From positions 18,124-34,854 of the forward strand of contig DDQB01000038.1 in NCBI GenBank assembly GCA_002342505.1: 16,731 nt of DNA. Direction: 5' to 3'. Every line of letters starts with the position of its first letter. Position 1 is the stretch's first letter. The notes beneath the pieces are model-generated. The model had not been told where the DNA came from. It was given only the letters and a program-made list of their open reading frames with translations, and did not search any database. The translations under genes were made by a program, and so were the position numbers. Origin of the DNA: Acidaminococcaceae bacterium UBA2453 (GTDB lineage Bacteria > Bacillota > Negativicutes > Acidaminococcales > Acidaminococcaceae). Below, piece by piece: positions 1 to 5,694 of the stretch.

Positions 1-36
1 CTTGCCAATGCTGAATGCATAATCAGTAAACCTCAT
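1..36 (-). CDS. 5' end of a leftward gene, probable immunity repressor (partial)
   Basis: An ATG at 36-34 on the minus strand opens a reading frame of 12 codons (MRFTDYAFSIGK) that runs off the left edge. A strong Shine-Dalgarno (GGGAGGA on the minus strand, plus positions 46-52) lies upstream at good spacing, and a sigma70-type promoter on the same strand sits at 89-117. Too little protein is visible to name a domain. The position, divergent from a Cro-like gene and sharing its control region, is where a CI/Stl-type repressor normally sits in temperate phages and phage-inducible islands, so the repressor call is an inference from context. The integrase would be expected farther left. Confidence 0.6.
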   Translation of the reverse strand, partial: MRFTDYAFSIGK

Positions 37-74
37 TCTGTTTTCCTCCCTTTTCAGTACCACGTATTGTGATA

Positions 75-103
75 TTGATACTACATTAATGATAGACTAT
101 AAT
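75..103 (+). promoter_or_regulatory. Rightward early promoter of the element
   Basis: TTGATA (75-80), a 17-bp spacer and TATAAT (98-103) match the sigma70 consensus at 11 of 12 positions. It would start transcription near 110 and drive the operon from the Cro-like gene at 165. Its elements interleave with those of the leftward promoter. Confidence 0.8.
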
Positions 104-117
104 CCAATTGAAGTCAA
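89..117 (-). promoter_or_regulatory. Leftward promoter of the presumed repressor
   Basis: On the minus strand TTGACT (plus 112-117), a 17-bp spacer and TATCAT (plus 89-94) form a good sigma70 promoter with a start near 82. The -10 lies inside the spacer of the rightward promoter, and its -35 lies just downstream of the rightward -10, so both cannot be occupied by polymerase at once. Confidence 0.75.
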
Positions 118-118
118 T
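107..118. promoter_or_regulatory. Candidate operator (ATTGA-AG-TCAAT palindrome)
   Basis: A 12-bp inverted repeat with 5-bp arms spans the predicted rightward transcription start and the leftward -35. Its position would let the Cro-like protein or the divergent repressor choose between the promoters. No second identical copy is seen in the intergenic region, so the assignment is tentative. Confidence 0.35.
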
Positions 119-164
119 AGTAAATATCGGTGCTGACTTAAATTGAATTGAAAGAGGTGAAAGC

Positions 165-359
165 ATGAACACGCAAGCATTAAAAGAACTGATTGCCAAA
201 AAGCAGTTAACAATTGAAAAGCTGGCAGCAGAAGCAGGTATTAGCCCGGACGTAATTTACAAAGCATTGGCAGGGAAAAGGAAACCCACCCTTGCCACGA
301 TTGGAAAGATTGCGGCTGCACTGGGTATCGAACCGGGAATTTTATTGAAGGAGGTGTGA
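165..359 (+). CDS. Xre/Cro-family helix-turn-helix regulator
   Basis: A 64-residue protein that is essentially one HTH_3 domain. The helix-turn-helix covers about residues 15-41, with the typical pattern LTIEKLAAEAGIS, VIYKALAGKRKP, and then the supporting helix IGKIAAALG. The start follows a good Shine-Dalgarno (AGAGGTGAAAG). It is the first gene rightward from the interleaved promoters and divergent from the presumed repressor, the classical place of Cro, or of the Str-type regulator in phage-inducible islands. It probably binds the intergenic operators and modulates both promoters. The next gene begins 3 bp after its stop, so the two are co-translated. The family is clear; the Cro role is inferred from position and size. 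Confidence 0.85.
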   Translation: MNTQALKELIAKKQLTIEKLAAEAGISPDVIYKALAGKRKPTLATIGKIAAALGIEPGILLKEV

Positions 360-362
360 TAC

Positions 363-674
363 ATGGTTGTTTCTGCAAAGGAATTCGCACACGAGACAGG
401 ATTCCCGGTGAAACTTATCAGGCGATTGTGTCGCACTGGCATTTTGGAGCATTGGCTATCTGGCAAAGTGTATCTGCTGGATAGGGATAAGGCGCTGGCG
501 AAAATGCAGATGCTCAAGGCACAACCTATCTATGAACCGCAACCGCAGCAACGGACAAGCTGCCGGAACGTGAATAAGCTGCCGCAGCAATACACCAGCC
601 GGACGGCAAGGCTCAAGGCTCTGATTGCGAAAAGAAGAAGCAGAGCAGGAGAAAGGGCGGGCAATGATGACTAA
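363..674 (+). CDS. Small DNA-binding protein, excisionase/MerR-like HTH
   Basis: A 103-residue basic protein preceded by a near-perfect Shine-Dalgarno (AAGGAGGTGTG) that overlaps the end of the previous gene. Residues 1-50 read as a winged HTH of the excisionase/MerR type: a helix (SAKEFAHETG), a recognition helix (VKLIRRLCRTG), a wing ending in VYLLDRDKAL. The remainder (about 51-103) is Gln/Arg-rich, lacks hydrophobic core and may be disordered. In satellites and temperate phages an AlpA/Xis-like protein normally sits between the regulator and the replication genes, where it acts as excision factor or activator. I see no motif that separates excisionase from a plain regulator. Confidence 0.65.
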   Translation: MVVSAKEFAHETGFPVKLIRRLCRTGILEHWLSGKVYLLDRDKALAKMQMLKAQPIYEPQPQQRTSCRNVNKLPQQYTSRTARLKALIAKRRSRAGERAGNDD

Positions 675-779
675 AAAAACAAAAACGCCCAACCTGCGGC
701 AACAGACTGGACGTAAGGCAGGAACGGAAAGACGCGAATCTTTAAATTCCCGCTTCCATTTTAGCACGGAGCAAAGGCG

Positions 780-1250
780 ATGGCAAACAAAAACAGGGGA
801 TTTATCCCACTATGGCGATGTATAGACCAAAACAAAATTTTGAATGATGGGAAGCCGTTTGATAAGTTTCATGCCTGGGTAGATCTTTTGATGGAAGCCA
901 ATCATAAAGATATGACATTTACCGTTGCTGGCCGTCCTGTTACTATCCGGCGCGGTGAGAAGTACACAAGCATATATCAGCTTGCCGAAAAATGGCATTG
1001 GAGTAAGAACCGGGTAAAGCGTTTTTTGCGAACCCTCGAAGTGAACGCAATGTGTACCACCAAACGAACCTACTCGGGAACCATTGTAACCATAGTAAAC
1101 TACGGGCTTTACAACGATTCAAAGTTTGCAGACGAACCCACCGGCGAACCTACCAATGAACCCACCGGCGAACCCCAAACAATAATGGTAAAAAATGAGA
1201 AAAAGAAAAGGCGGCCAAAATTTACAGCAGAAGGAGTACCGATAGAATGA
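780..1250 (+). CDS. Replication initiator (phage replisome-organizer type)
   Basis: A 156-residue protein. Residues about 5-110 resemble the N-terminal winged-helix domain of phage replisome organizers and DnaD-like initiators: FIPLWRCIDQ at the start, RRGEKYTSIYQLAEKW followed by SKNRVKRFLRTLE (recognition helix) and the strand TIVTIVNYGLYN. A linker of repeated EPT(G/N) units follows (about residues 119-131) and then a strongly basic tail (KNEKKKRRPK). The DnaD C-terminal domain is absent, so the protein is shorter than full-length organizers. The linker DNA consists of 12-bp direct repeats resembling origin iterons, as in lambda O-type genes. The stop overlaps the start of the primase-helicase by 4 bp, implying coupled translation. 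It probably binds the origin and loads the helicase. Confidence 0.7.
   Translation: MANKNRGFIPLWRCIDQNKILNDGKPFDKFHAWVDLLMEANHKDMTFTVAGRPVTIRRGEKYTSIYQLAEKWHWSKNRVKRFLRTLEVNAMCTTKRTYSGTIVTIVNYGLYNDSKFADEPTGEPTNEPTGEPQTIMVKNEKKKRRPKFTAEGVPIE
1134..1222. repeat. In-gene 12-bp iterons and A-rich stretch, candidate replication origin
   Basis: Direct repeats GAACCCACCGGC (1134-1145), GAACCTACCAAT (1146-1157) and GAACCCACCGGC (1158-1169) are followed by a partial copy GAACCCCAAACA (1170-1181). The first and third copies are identical. The next about 40 bp are A-rich and could melt easily. Iterons plus an AT-rich region inside the initiator gene is the lambda-type origin layout. The repeats also encode a Pro/Glu/Thr linker, so protein-level selection is an alternative explanation. 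Confidence 0.45.
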
Positions 1251-3310
1251 ATCTAAATATTGATGAAGCAAAAATCAGGCAGGCTATTTCTATACTGGTT
1301 ATTCCCGGCAGCGTGTTTGAATCCCGATACATACCTAGCCGCAGGAAGGGAGCATACAGCGGTTATTTCCATAATGCAGACGGCCTGCTGAAAGAGTTAC
1401 GGAAACAAGATCTGACCGGTACCAACGTGTATATTACCCTGAATACGGTAAATGAATCATGTGCGGCCATGGAACAGTACGGGAAATTTTTACCCGGCGC
1501 ACCGGCGACAAAGGATGATGATATCGATCATTATTCATGGTTGTTCATTGATTTGGATCCTAAACGTAAAGCCGGCATATCCAGCAGCAAGGAAGAACTG
1601 GACCAGGCCTTTAGTCTGGCCACGAAAATTTACAACTATCTGCGGGATCATAACTTCCCAGAACCGGTAAAGGCGATCAGCGGCAACGGTGCGCACATGC
1701 TTTACAAAGTCGCCCTGGCCAACAACCCTGACAACATACAGCTGATGAAAGACAGCCTGAAAGCATTGGACGCACTGTTTTCCAATGAAGACGTGGAAGT
1801 GGACATTACCACCGCAACCCCGGCACACATGGTAAAGCTGTACGGAACACTGGCGCAGAAGGGAAGGAACACAGAAGAACGCCCGCACCGCATGAGCCGT
1901 ATAGTAAAAGTGCCGGAACAGATACAGGTAGTAGACAGGGCTAAACTGGAATGGCTGGCAGCGCAGCTTCCAAAGACAGAAGAACCGAACCGGAACCATC
2001 AGCAGCAGTTTCACCAGCAGTTTGATTTAGACAGCTGGCTCCGGGCGCACGGAATAGGATATAAAGCACAGTCTTTCCGTGGCGGCACTAAATATGTGCT
2101 GGATGTTTGCCCCTTTAATAGCGAACACAAAGCGCCGGACGCAAGTATTTTCAAACAGGGTAACGGCGCAATCGGTTTCAAGTGCTTCCATAATAGCTGT
2201 GCAGATAAAACGTGGCGGGACGTTCGGCTGCTGTATGAACCCGACGCATACACGAAAACAGAGCGGGCAGACTGGCAGATAGAAACGGGCTGGACGCGTT
2301 GCACGAACTCAAACCGGGAACCGGTGAAGCTGAACATAGCCAAACCTGCAGCGGATGAACCAGTGTTCCTGACGGCACAGGATATTATCAGCAGGCATGA
2401 ACCGGAAGCAGAGTATCTGCAGACCGGGATACCTGGGATTGATTTTAACATGAAAGGGCTGGCCAAAGGATCCGTAAGCTGCCTTTCCGGGCTGCGGGCA
2501 TCTGCCAAAAGTACCCTGTTAAGTCAGCTGATGTTGATGATGATCAATAATAATCAGACCGTCGTAGCATACAGCGGGGAACTGTCAGCAAAGAATTTCA
2601 TGAAATGGATGTTCCTGCAGGCGGCAGGGAAAAGGCACACCGTACCTTCACAGCGTTACCGGAACTTTTACACGCTGGATTCTGACGAAACGGAAAAAGA
2701 GATTGCCCAATGGATGATGGGGCATTTCTACCTTTTCAATAACGCCTACGGCAATAAGTTTGCGAAACTGGCCAACATGTTAAAAGATCAGGCCGAAACA
2801 GTACATGCAGACTGCATTGTATTGGATAACCTGATGGCCGTTGATTTAGGCAACAACGTGGACAAGTACGACGCGCAGACTAATTTTGTATGGGCATTGA
2901 AAAACATTGCCAAAATGACAAACACGCACGTTATATTTGTAGCCCATCCGCGAAAGACTACCGGATTCTTACGGCTGAATGATATCAGTGGCAGCGGAAA
3001 CATTGGCAACATTGTAGACGCGGCCTTTATCATCCACCGGAATAACGAAGATTTTAGCAAGGCGACTGCTGAATTCTTTGGTAAGAAGAAATCGCACTAT
3101 ATCCCAGAAGATTGCACAAATGTACTGGAAATTTGTAAGGACAGAGAAAACGGGACGCAGGATTTTTTCATTCCGTTATGGTATGAACCGGAAACCAAAC
3201 GCCTACTGCCGTCCACGGAACAGAACCTGCACTTTGGATGGGAAACCATGTTCAAACAACAGATCCCGCTCATGCCGGAAAACGATTATTTTAAAGAGGA
3301 TTTTAGCTAA
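1247..3310 (+). CDS. Primase-helicase fusion (AEP-type primase, zinc finger, RecA/DnaB-like helicase)
   Basis: A 687-residue multidomain replication protein. The N-terminal primase (about 1-240) shows archaeo-eukaryotic primase signatures: FIDLDP (100-105, with D102 and D104), SGNGAH (145-150) and a third acidic motif around D186. A zinc-binding segment follows with C288, H294, C313 and C318 (CPFNSEH then CFHNSC). The C-terminal RecA-fold helicase (about 375-660) has a Walker A loop at 415-423, GLRASAKST, in which alanine replaces the usual glycine before the lysine. Walker B is CIVLDN (D527), then come VAHPRK (565-570) and the DnaB-like segment around ISGSGNIG (580-587). It should unwind and prime element DNA at the origin defined by the preceding gene. 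Its start overlaps the previous stop, and its own stop overlaps the next ATG by one base. Such fusions are common in Firmicute phages and islands. Confidence 0.9.
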   Translation: MNLNIDEAKIRQAISILVIPGSVFESRYIPSRRKGAYSGYFHNADGLLKELRKQDLTGTNVYITLNTVNESCAAMEQYGKFLPGAPATKDDDIDHYSWLFIDLDPKRKAGISSSKEELDQAFSLATKIYNYLRDHNFPEPVKAISGNGAHMLYKVALANNPDNIQLMKDSLKALDALFSNEDVEVDITTATPAHMVKLYGTLAQKGRNTEERPHRMSRIVKVPEQIQVVDRAKLEWLAAQLPKTEEPNRNHQQQFHQQFDLDSWLRAHGIGYKAQSFRGGTKYVLDVCPFNSEHKAPDASIFKQGNGAIGFKCFHNSCADKTWRDVRLLYEPDAYTKTERADWQIETGWTRCTNSNREPVKLNIAKPAADEPVFLTAQDIISRHEPEAEYLQTGIPGIDFNMKGLAKGSVSCLSGLRASAKSTLLSQLMLMMINNNQTVVAYSGELSAKNFMKWMFLQAAGKRHTVPSQRYRNFYTLDSDETEKEIAQWMMGHFYLFNNAYGNKFAKLANMLKDQAETVHADCIVLDNLMAVDLGNNVDKYDAQTNFVWALKNIAKMTNTHVIFVAHPRKTTGFLRLNDISGSGNIGNIVDAAFIIHRNNEDFSKATAEFFGKKKSHYIPEDCTNVLEICKDRENGTQDFFIPLWYEPETKRLLPSTEQNLHFGWETMFKQQIPLMPENDYFKEDFS

Positions 3311-3672
3311 TGGAAAGCCTGGGTGATGCTATGGAAAGGTATATCCCACAGCGGATTATTGAACAGTCCGGAATGAATCCGGATTTTATGCAGAAGTTAT
3401 TTGTGTTCGGTCACGATTGGATCCGCCATGCGGCAGAGGAAACAGCACTCCTAACTGTAGATGACTGGAAGAAGATAGAGGCACTGAACTTTTTCCTGAA
3501 GTATCGACAGGTTGCAGATGCTACCCGAACAAAGGACACGGACACTGCCAGGCAATGGGCTTTTGCGGCATGGTACGCAGGAAAGAAAGCTGCCTATAAT
3601 GAAATGGATACGGAAGACAAAGAACGGGCCGACAACCTGCCGTGGGGGGCATTGGCGGCGGACCATTGTTAA
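3310..3672 (+). CDS. Hypothetical protein between primase-helicase and VRR-NUC genes
   Basis: A 120-residue soluble, mostly helical protein that I do not recognise. The ATG at 3310 overlaps the preceding stop (TAATG), indicating translational coupling; a second in-frame ATG at 3340 is a possible alternative start. The sequence is rich in Trp and acidic residues, with a helix-like central part (WKKIEALNFFLKYRQVADA) and no signal peptide, membrane span or metal motif. Its place between replication protein and nuclease suggests a part in replication or recombination, but that rests on position only. Confidence 0.75.
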   Translation: MESLGDAMERYIPQRIIEQSGMNPDFMQKLFVFGHDWIRHAAEETALLTVDDWKKIEALNFFLKYRQVADATRTKDTDTARQWAFAAWYAGKKAAYNEMDTEDKERADNLPWGALAADHC

Positions 3673-3692
3673 CTATTATGGGGGTGGGGTAA

Positions 3693-3992
3693 ATGGCAAA
3701 AACACAACCGGAAACCTTTATCAGAAAAGCAGTAGTGGACGCCCTGCGTTTGGCAGGGTGGTTCGTATATTACAATTTTAATTTTGGATTCGGGCAGCAC
3801 CGTGGACTGGCGGACCTGACGGCCATGAAAGACGGGCGAGTGGTTTATATCGAAATCAAAACGGCAACCGGACGGCAAAGCCCGGAGCAAGTGCAGTTTC
3901 AAAAAGACTGTGAAGCTCATGGGGTGATGTACGTGCTGGCTCGGAGTGTTCAAGACGTTGCCTCGTTATTGAATTTTAAACCGCTTTTTTAG
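3693..3992 (+). CDS. VRR-NUC domain nuclease
   Basis: A 99-residue protein that is a single VRR-NUC (PD-(D/E)XK superfamily) domain. Visible motifs are the N-terminal helix glutamate E7, GLADLTA (38-44, catalytic D41), the strand VVYIEIKTATG (50-60, E54 and K56 of the E-x-K motif) and the helix SPEQVQFQ (63-70) with conserved glutamines. The C-terminal strand VMYVLARS closes the fold. Stand-alone VRR-NUC proteins are very common beside phage primase-helicase genes and probably act as structure-specific endonucleases in replication or recombination. The ATG at 3693 has a G-rich ribosome site (GGGGTGGGG) immediately upstream. It lies in the replication operon, 20 bp after the preceding gene. 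Confidence 0.92.
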   Translation: MAKTQPETFIRKAVVDALRLAGWFVYYNFNFGFGQHRGLADLTAMKDGRVVYIEIKTATGRQSPEQVQFQKDCEAHGVMYVLARSVQDVASLLNFKPLF

Positions 3993-4032
3993 CCTGTGGG
4001 CGCGTTTAAACCCGGGGCCTGTATGGGAGTAC

Positions 4033-4167
4033 ATGCCCTTGCATAAGAAAAATGCGCCATGGGCGAAATCAGGCGGCAGGGACGGCCTTATTTCAAAAAG
4101 AGATATAGAACCCCGGTTCACGGCTGATAACGCGGCCAAAAAGTTATATGTTTTTACAGGAAGATGA
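4033..4167 (+). CDS. Small hypothetical protein of 44 residues
   Basis: A short open frame of 44 codons plus stop fills most of the 180-bp gap between the nuclease and the late regulator. The product begins MPLHKKNAPWAK and ends KKLYVFTGR, with a polar, basic, well-mixed composition that reads like a real small protein rather than random translation. GGGAG (4025-4029) precedes the ATG at a rather short 3-bp spacing. The stop (TGA 4165-4167) lies just ahead of the next start at 4173, and the next gene's ribosome site lies inside its last codons, which fits a tightly packed phage operon. Function unknown. Confidence 0.5.
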   Translation: MPLHKKNAPWAKSGGRDGLISKRDIEPRFTADNAAKKLYVFTGR

Positions 4168-4172
4168 TATGT

Positions 4173-4709
4173 ATGGTACCCGAAACGATTGAATTTTGCC
4201 TGTGGCATGAACAGGATATAAAGCTGGCACTGGAAGCGCAGACGGCAAATCCTCTTCATGGCATATCATTCGGCAGTACACTTGCGGGGAGCGGCGGCAG
4301 CCGGACGAAAGTATCTGATCCGACGTCCTTGCAGGCATTACGGCGTATTGACGCCCTTAACTATTTAGATGTGCAGTACGGACAGTTATACGGGCCGGCG
4401 CCAAAATACAATGAAAAAACAAAATTGTATGCGGCTGATCATCGCTGGCAGGAAACATTCCGCTTACGCTATCCGGGGAAATGGCTGCGGATAACGGTAG
4501 CGTTAAAGAAATACTATCTTTCTGAAGGAAATGCCATACGCGATTTCTTTATCCGGCGGTATGTAGATAACGAGCCATGGGCGACGACATGTAAGGAACT
4601 GGCGATCAGCCGGGGTAAGTATTTCATTATGAAAGCGGAAGTGATTCGTGCCGGGGAGCTATATGCCGCGGCTTATGGTGCGGCTACAGTGGAAAGTATG
4701 TTGCGTTAA
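4173..4709 (+). CDS. RinA/ArpU-like phage transcriptional regulator
   Basis: A 178-residue protein. I place the start at ATG 4173, because AGGAAG (4158-4163) gives a 9-bp spacing, while the earlier in-frame ATG at 4164 directly abuts that site. The C-terminal half (about residues 90-178) has the helical, basic layout of RinA/ArpU late-gene regulators: VALKKYYLSEG, IRDFFIRRYVD, then a sigma-region-4-like helix pair containing ATTCKELAISRGKYFIMKAEVI. The N-terminal part is polar with a Gly/Ser-rich loop. In Gram-positive phages such proteins sit directly upstream of the terminase genes and activate the packaging and morphogenesis operon, exactly the position here. Assignment is by position and fold pattern; identity within the family is not certain. 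Confidence 0.65.
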   Translation: MVPETIEFCLWHEQDIKLALEAQTANPLHGISFGSTLAGSGGSRTKVSDPTSLQALRRIDALNYLDVQYGQLYGPAPKYNEKTKLYAADHRWQETFRLRYPGKWLRITVALKKYYLSEGNAIRDFFIRRYVDNEPWATTCKELAISRGKYFIMKAEVIRAGELYAAAYGAATVESMLR

Positions 4710-4732
4710 GGAATAGAAAGCGAGGTGATCAA

Positions 4733-5260
4733 ATGAACGTTCCTGATGATTTAAAAAAGCTGGCCGATGAACTGAAACTGAAAGAGCATCAGCGGAAGTT
4801 TTGTGAACTGTGCTTCTCGCTGCCGGAACGGAATTTAACCGAAGCCTATTGTCAGGCGTATGGCACAAAAAACCGTAAATACGCAAGAAGGCAAGCGAAT
4901 CACATATTGAACGATGAAGCAAAACCCGGCACGACAAAACACGACATGCAGCAATACTATAAAGCGCTGCAGCAATACTTTGCCGGGCTGGAAGACAAAG
5001 AGAGCGGCCAGCGTATCATGGATGCTATCGAATGGATGACGCTTTGCACTGCTATTTGCAGAGGTGAGGTCAAAGACCAGTTTGGTCTTGAACCGTCCCT
5101 GGCTGACCGCATCAAGGCAATGGATCTCATGGGTAAGGCGCTGGGTGTTTTGAAACCGCAGCAGACTAACGTGACGGTCATGAATAATCCGTACCAGAGA
5201 TTTACGGACGAGGAACTGGAGAGAATCGCGGCAATCGCTGATGATTGCCAGGAGGGGTAA
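4733..5260 (+). CDS. Terminase small subunit (TerS)
   Basis: A 175-residue protein with the classic small-terminase opening: LKEHQRKFCELCF followed by NLTEAYCQAYGTKNRKYARRQANHI, the HTH that recognises the packaging site (about residues 17-65). A central helical oligomerisation region follows, then a C-terminal tail TNVTVMNN...FTDEELERI that typically contacts the large subunit or portal. GAGGTGATC supplies the ribosome site. TerS directs a packaging motor to specific DNA. No large subunit follows in this window, which is the state found in phage-inducible islands that use TerS to divert a helper phage's TerL. The next gene starts directly after the stop. Confidence 0.88.
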   Translation: MNVPDDLKKLADELKLKEHQRKFCELCFSLPERNLTEAYCQAYGTKNRKYARRQANHILNDEAKPGTTKHDMQQYYKALQQYFAGLEDKESGQRIMDAIEWMTLCTAICRGEVKDQFGLEPSLADRIKAMDLMGKALGVLKPQQTNVTVMNNPYQRFTDEELERIAAIADDCQEG

Positions 5261-5689
5261 ATGGTAACGGAAAAGCAGCTGGAAAATCTTAAAAAAGGAA
5301 AAGGATTTGACAAGCGAACAATGGAGGAACAACGGAGAATTGCTCAAATGGGTGGCATTGCGTCAGGCGTCTCGCGCAACATCAAGGCCGCGTTCCGCGC
5401 TGCAGGTTATGACCATCTTATGGCGAAGGTTCCGGATCCGCGCAAAAGGGCAGCGCTGAAGAAGGCACGTTTGCCGCCAACCTATCTGGGCCAGCTGATT
5501 TTAGACTCTAGCCAAAAGGCGGGCGTACACGCAGGGATGTTTGAATCGTTCTGCAAGGCCTTGGGAATTACGGAATCGGAACAGACCAACGTGATAGTAA
5601 ACAACAATTCGTGCGAATCGCCGTTAAAGGATTTTACGAAAGACGAACTGATGCAGATTGTTGGACTTACTGGAAGAAAAAAGGGGTGA
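5261..5689 (+). CDS. Second TerS-like protein with a shared C-terminal tail
   Basis: A 142-residue protein whose ATG directly follows the TerS stop (TAAATG), with GGAGGGG just upstream inside terS. The N-terminus (LKKGKGFDKRT, then MGGIASGVSRN) resembles the basic KGG-type proteins often found beside phage terminases. Its C-terminus aligns with that of the preceding TerS: KALG, then QTNV(T/I)V, an Asn-rich turn and FT(D/K)(E/D)EL. This suggests that both contact the same partner through an identical tail while having different DNA- or protein-binding heads. It could be an alternative specificity subunit, a packaging modulator or a decoy. Five bases separate it from the tape measure gene. The similarity is seen in the sequence; the function is inferred. 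Confidence 0.65.
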   Translation: MVTEKQLENLKKGKGFDKRTMEEQRRIAQMGGIASGVSRNIKAAFRAAGYDHLMAKVPDPRKRAALKKARLPPTYLGQLILDSSQKAGVHAGMFESFCKALGITESEQTNVIVNNNSCESPLKDFTKDELMQIVGLTGRKKG

Positions 5690-5694
5690 ACAAA

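Noticed and set aside
664..825. 53-codon frame (MMTKKTKTPN...) between the excisionase-like gene and the initiator
   Set aside because: The ribosome site is badly spaced, it overlaps the initiator by 46 bp, and its second half is a plain out-of-frame reading of that gene. A real small peptide cannot be excluded, but nothing supports it.
1130..1180. CRISPR-like repeat array
   Set aside because: The 12-bp units are contiguous without spacers and encode a repeat linker in frame; no cas genes are present.
5611..5694. Upstream-extended start of the tape measure gene
   Set aside because: It would overlap the second TerS-like gene by about 80 bp and has no ribosome site; ATG 5695 has AAGGGGTGA at correct spacing.
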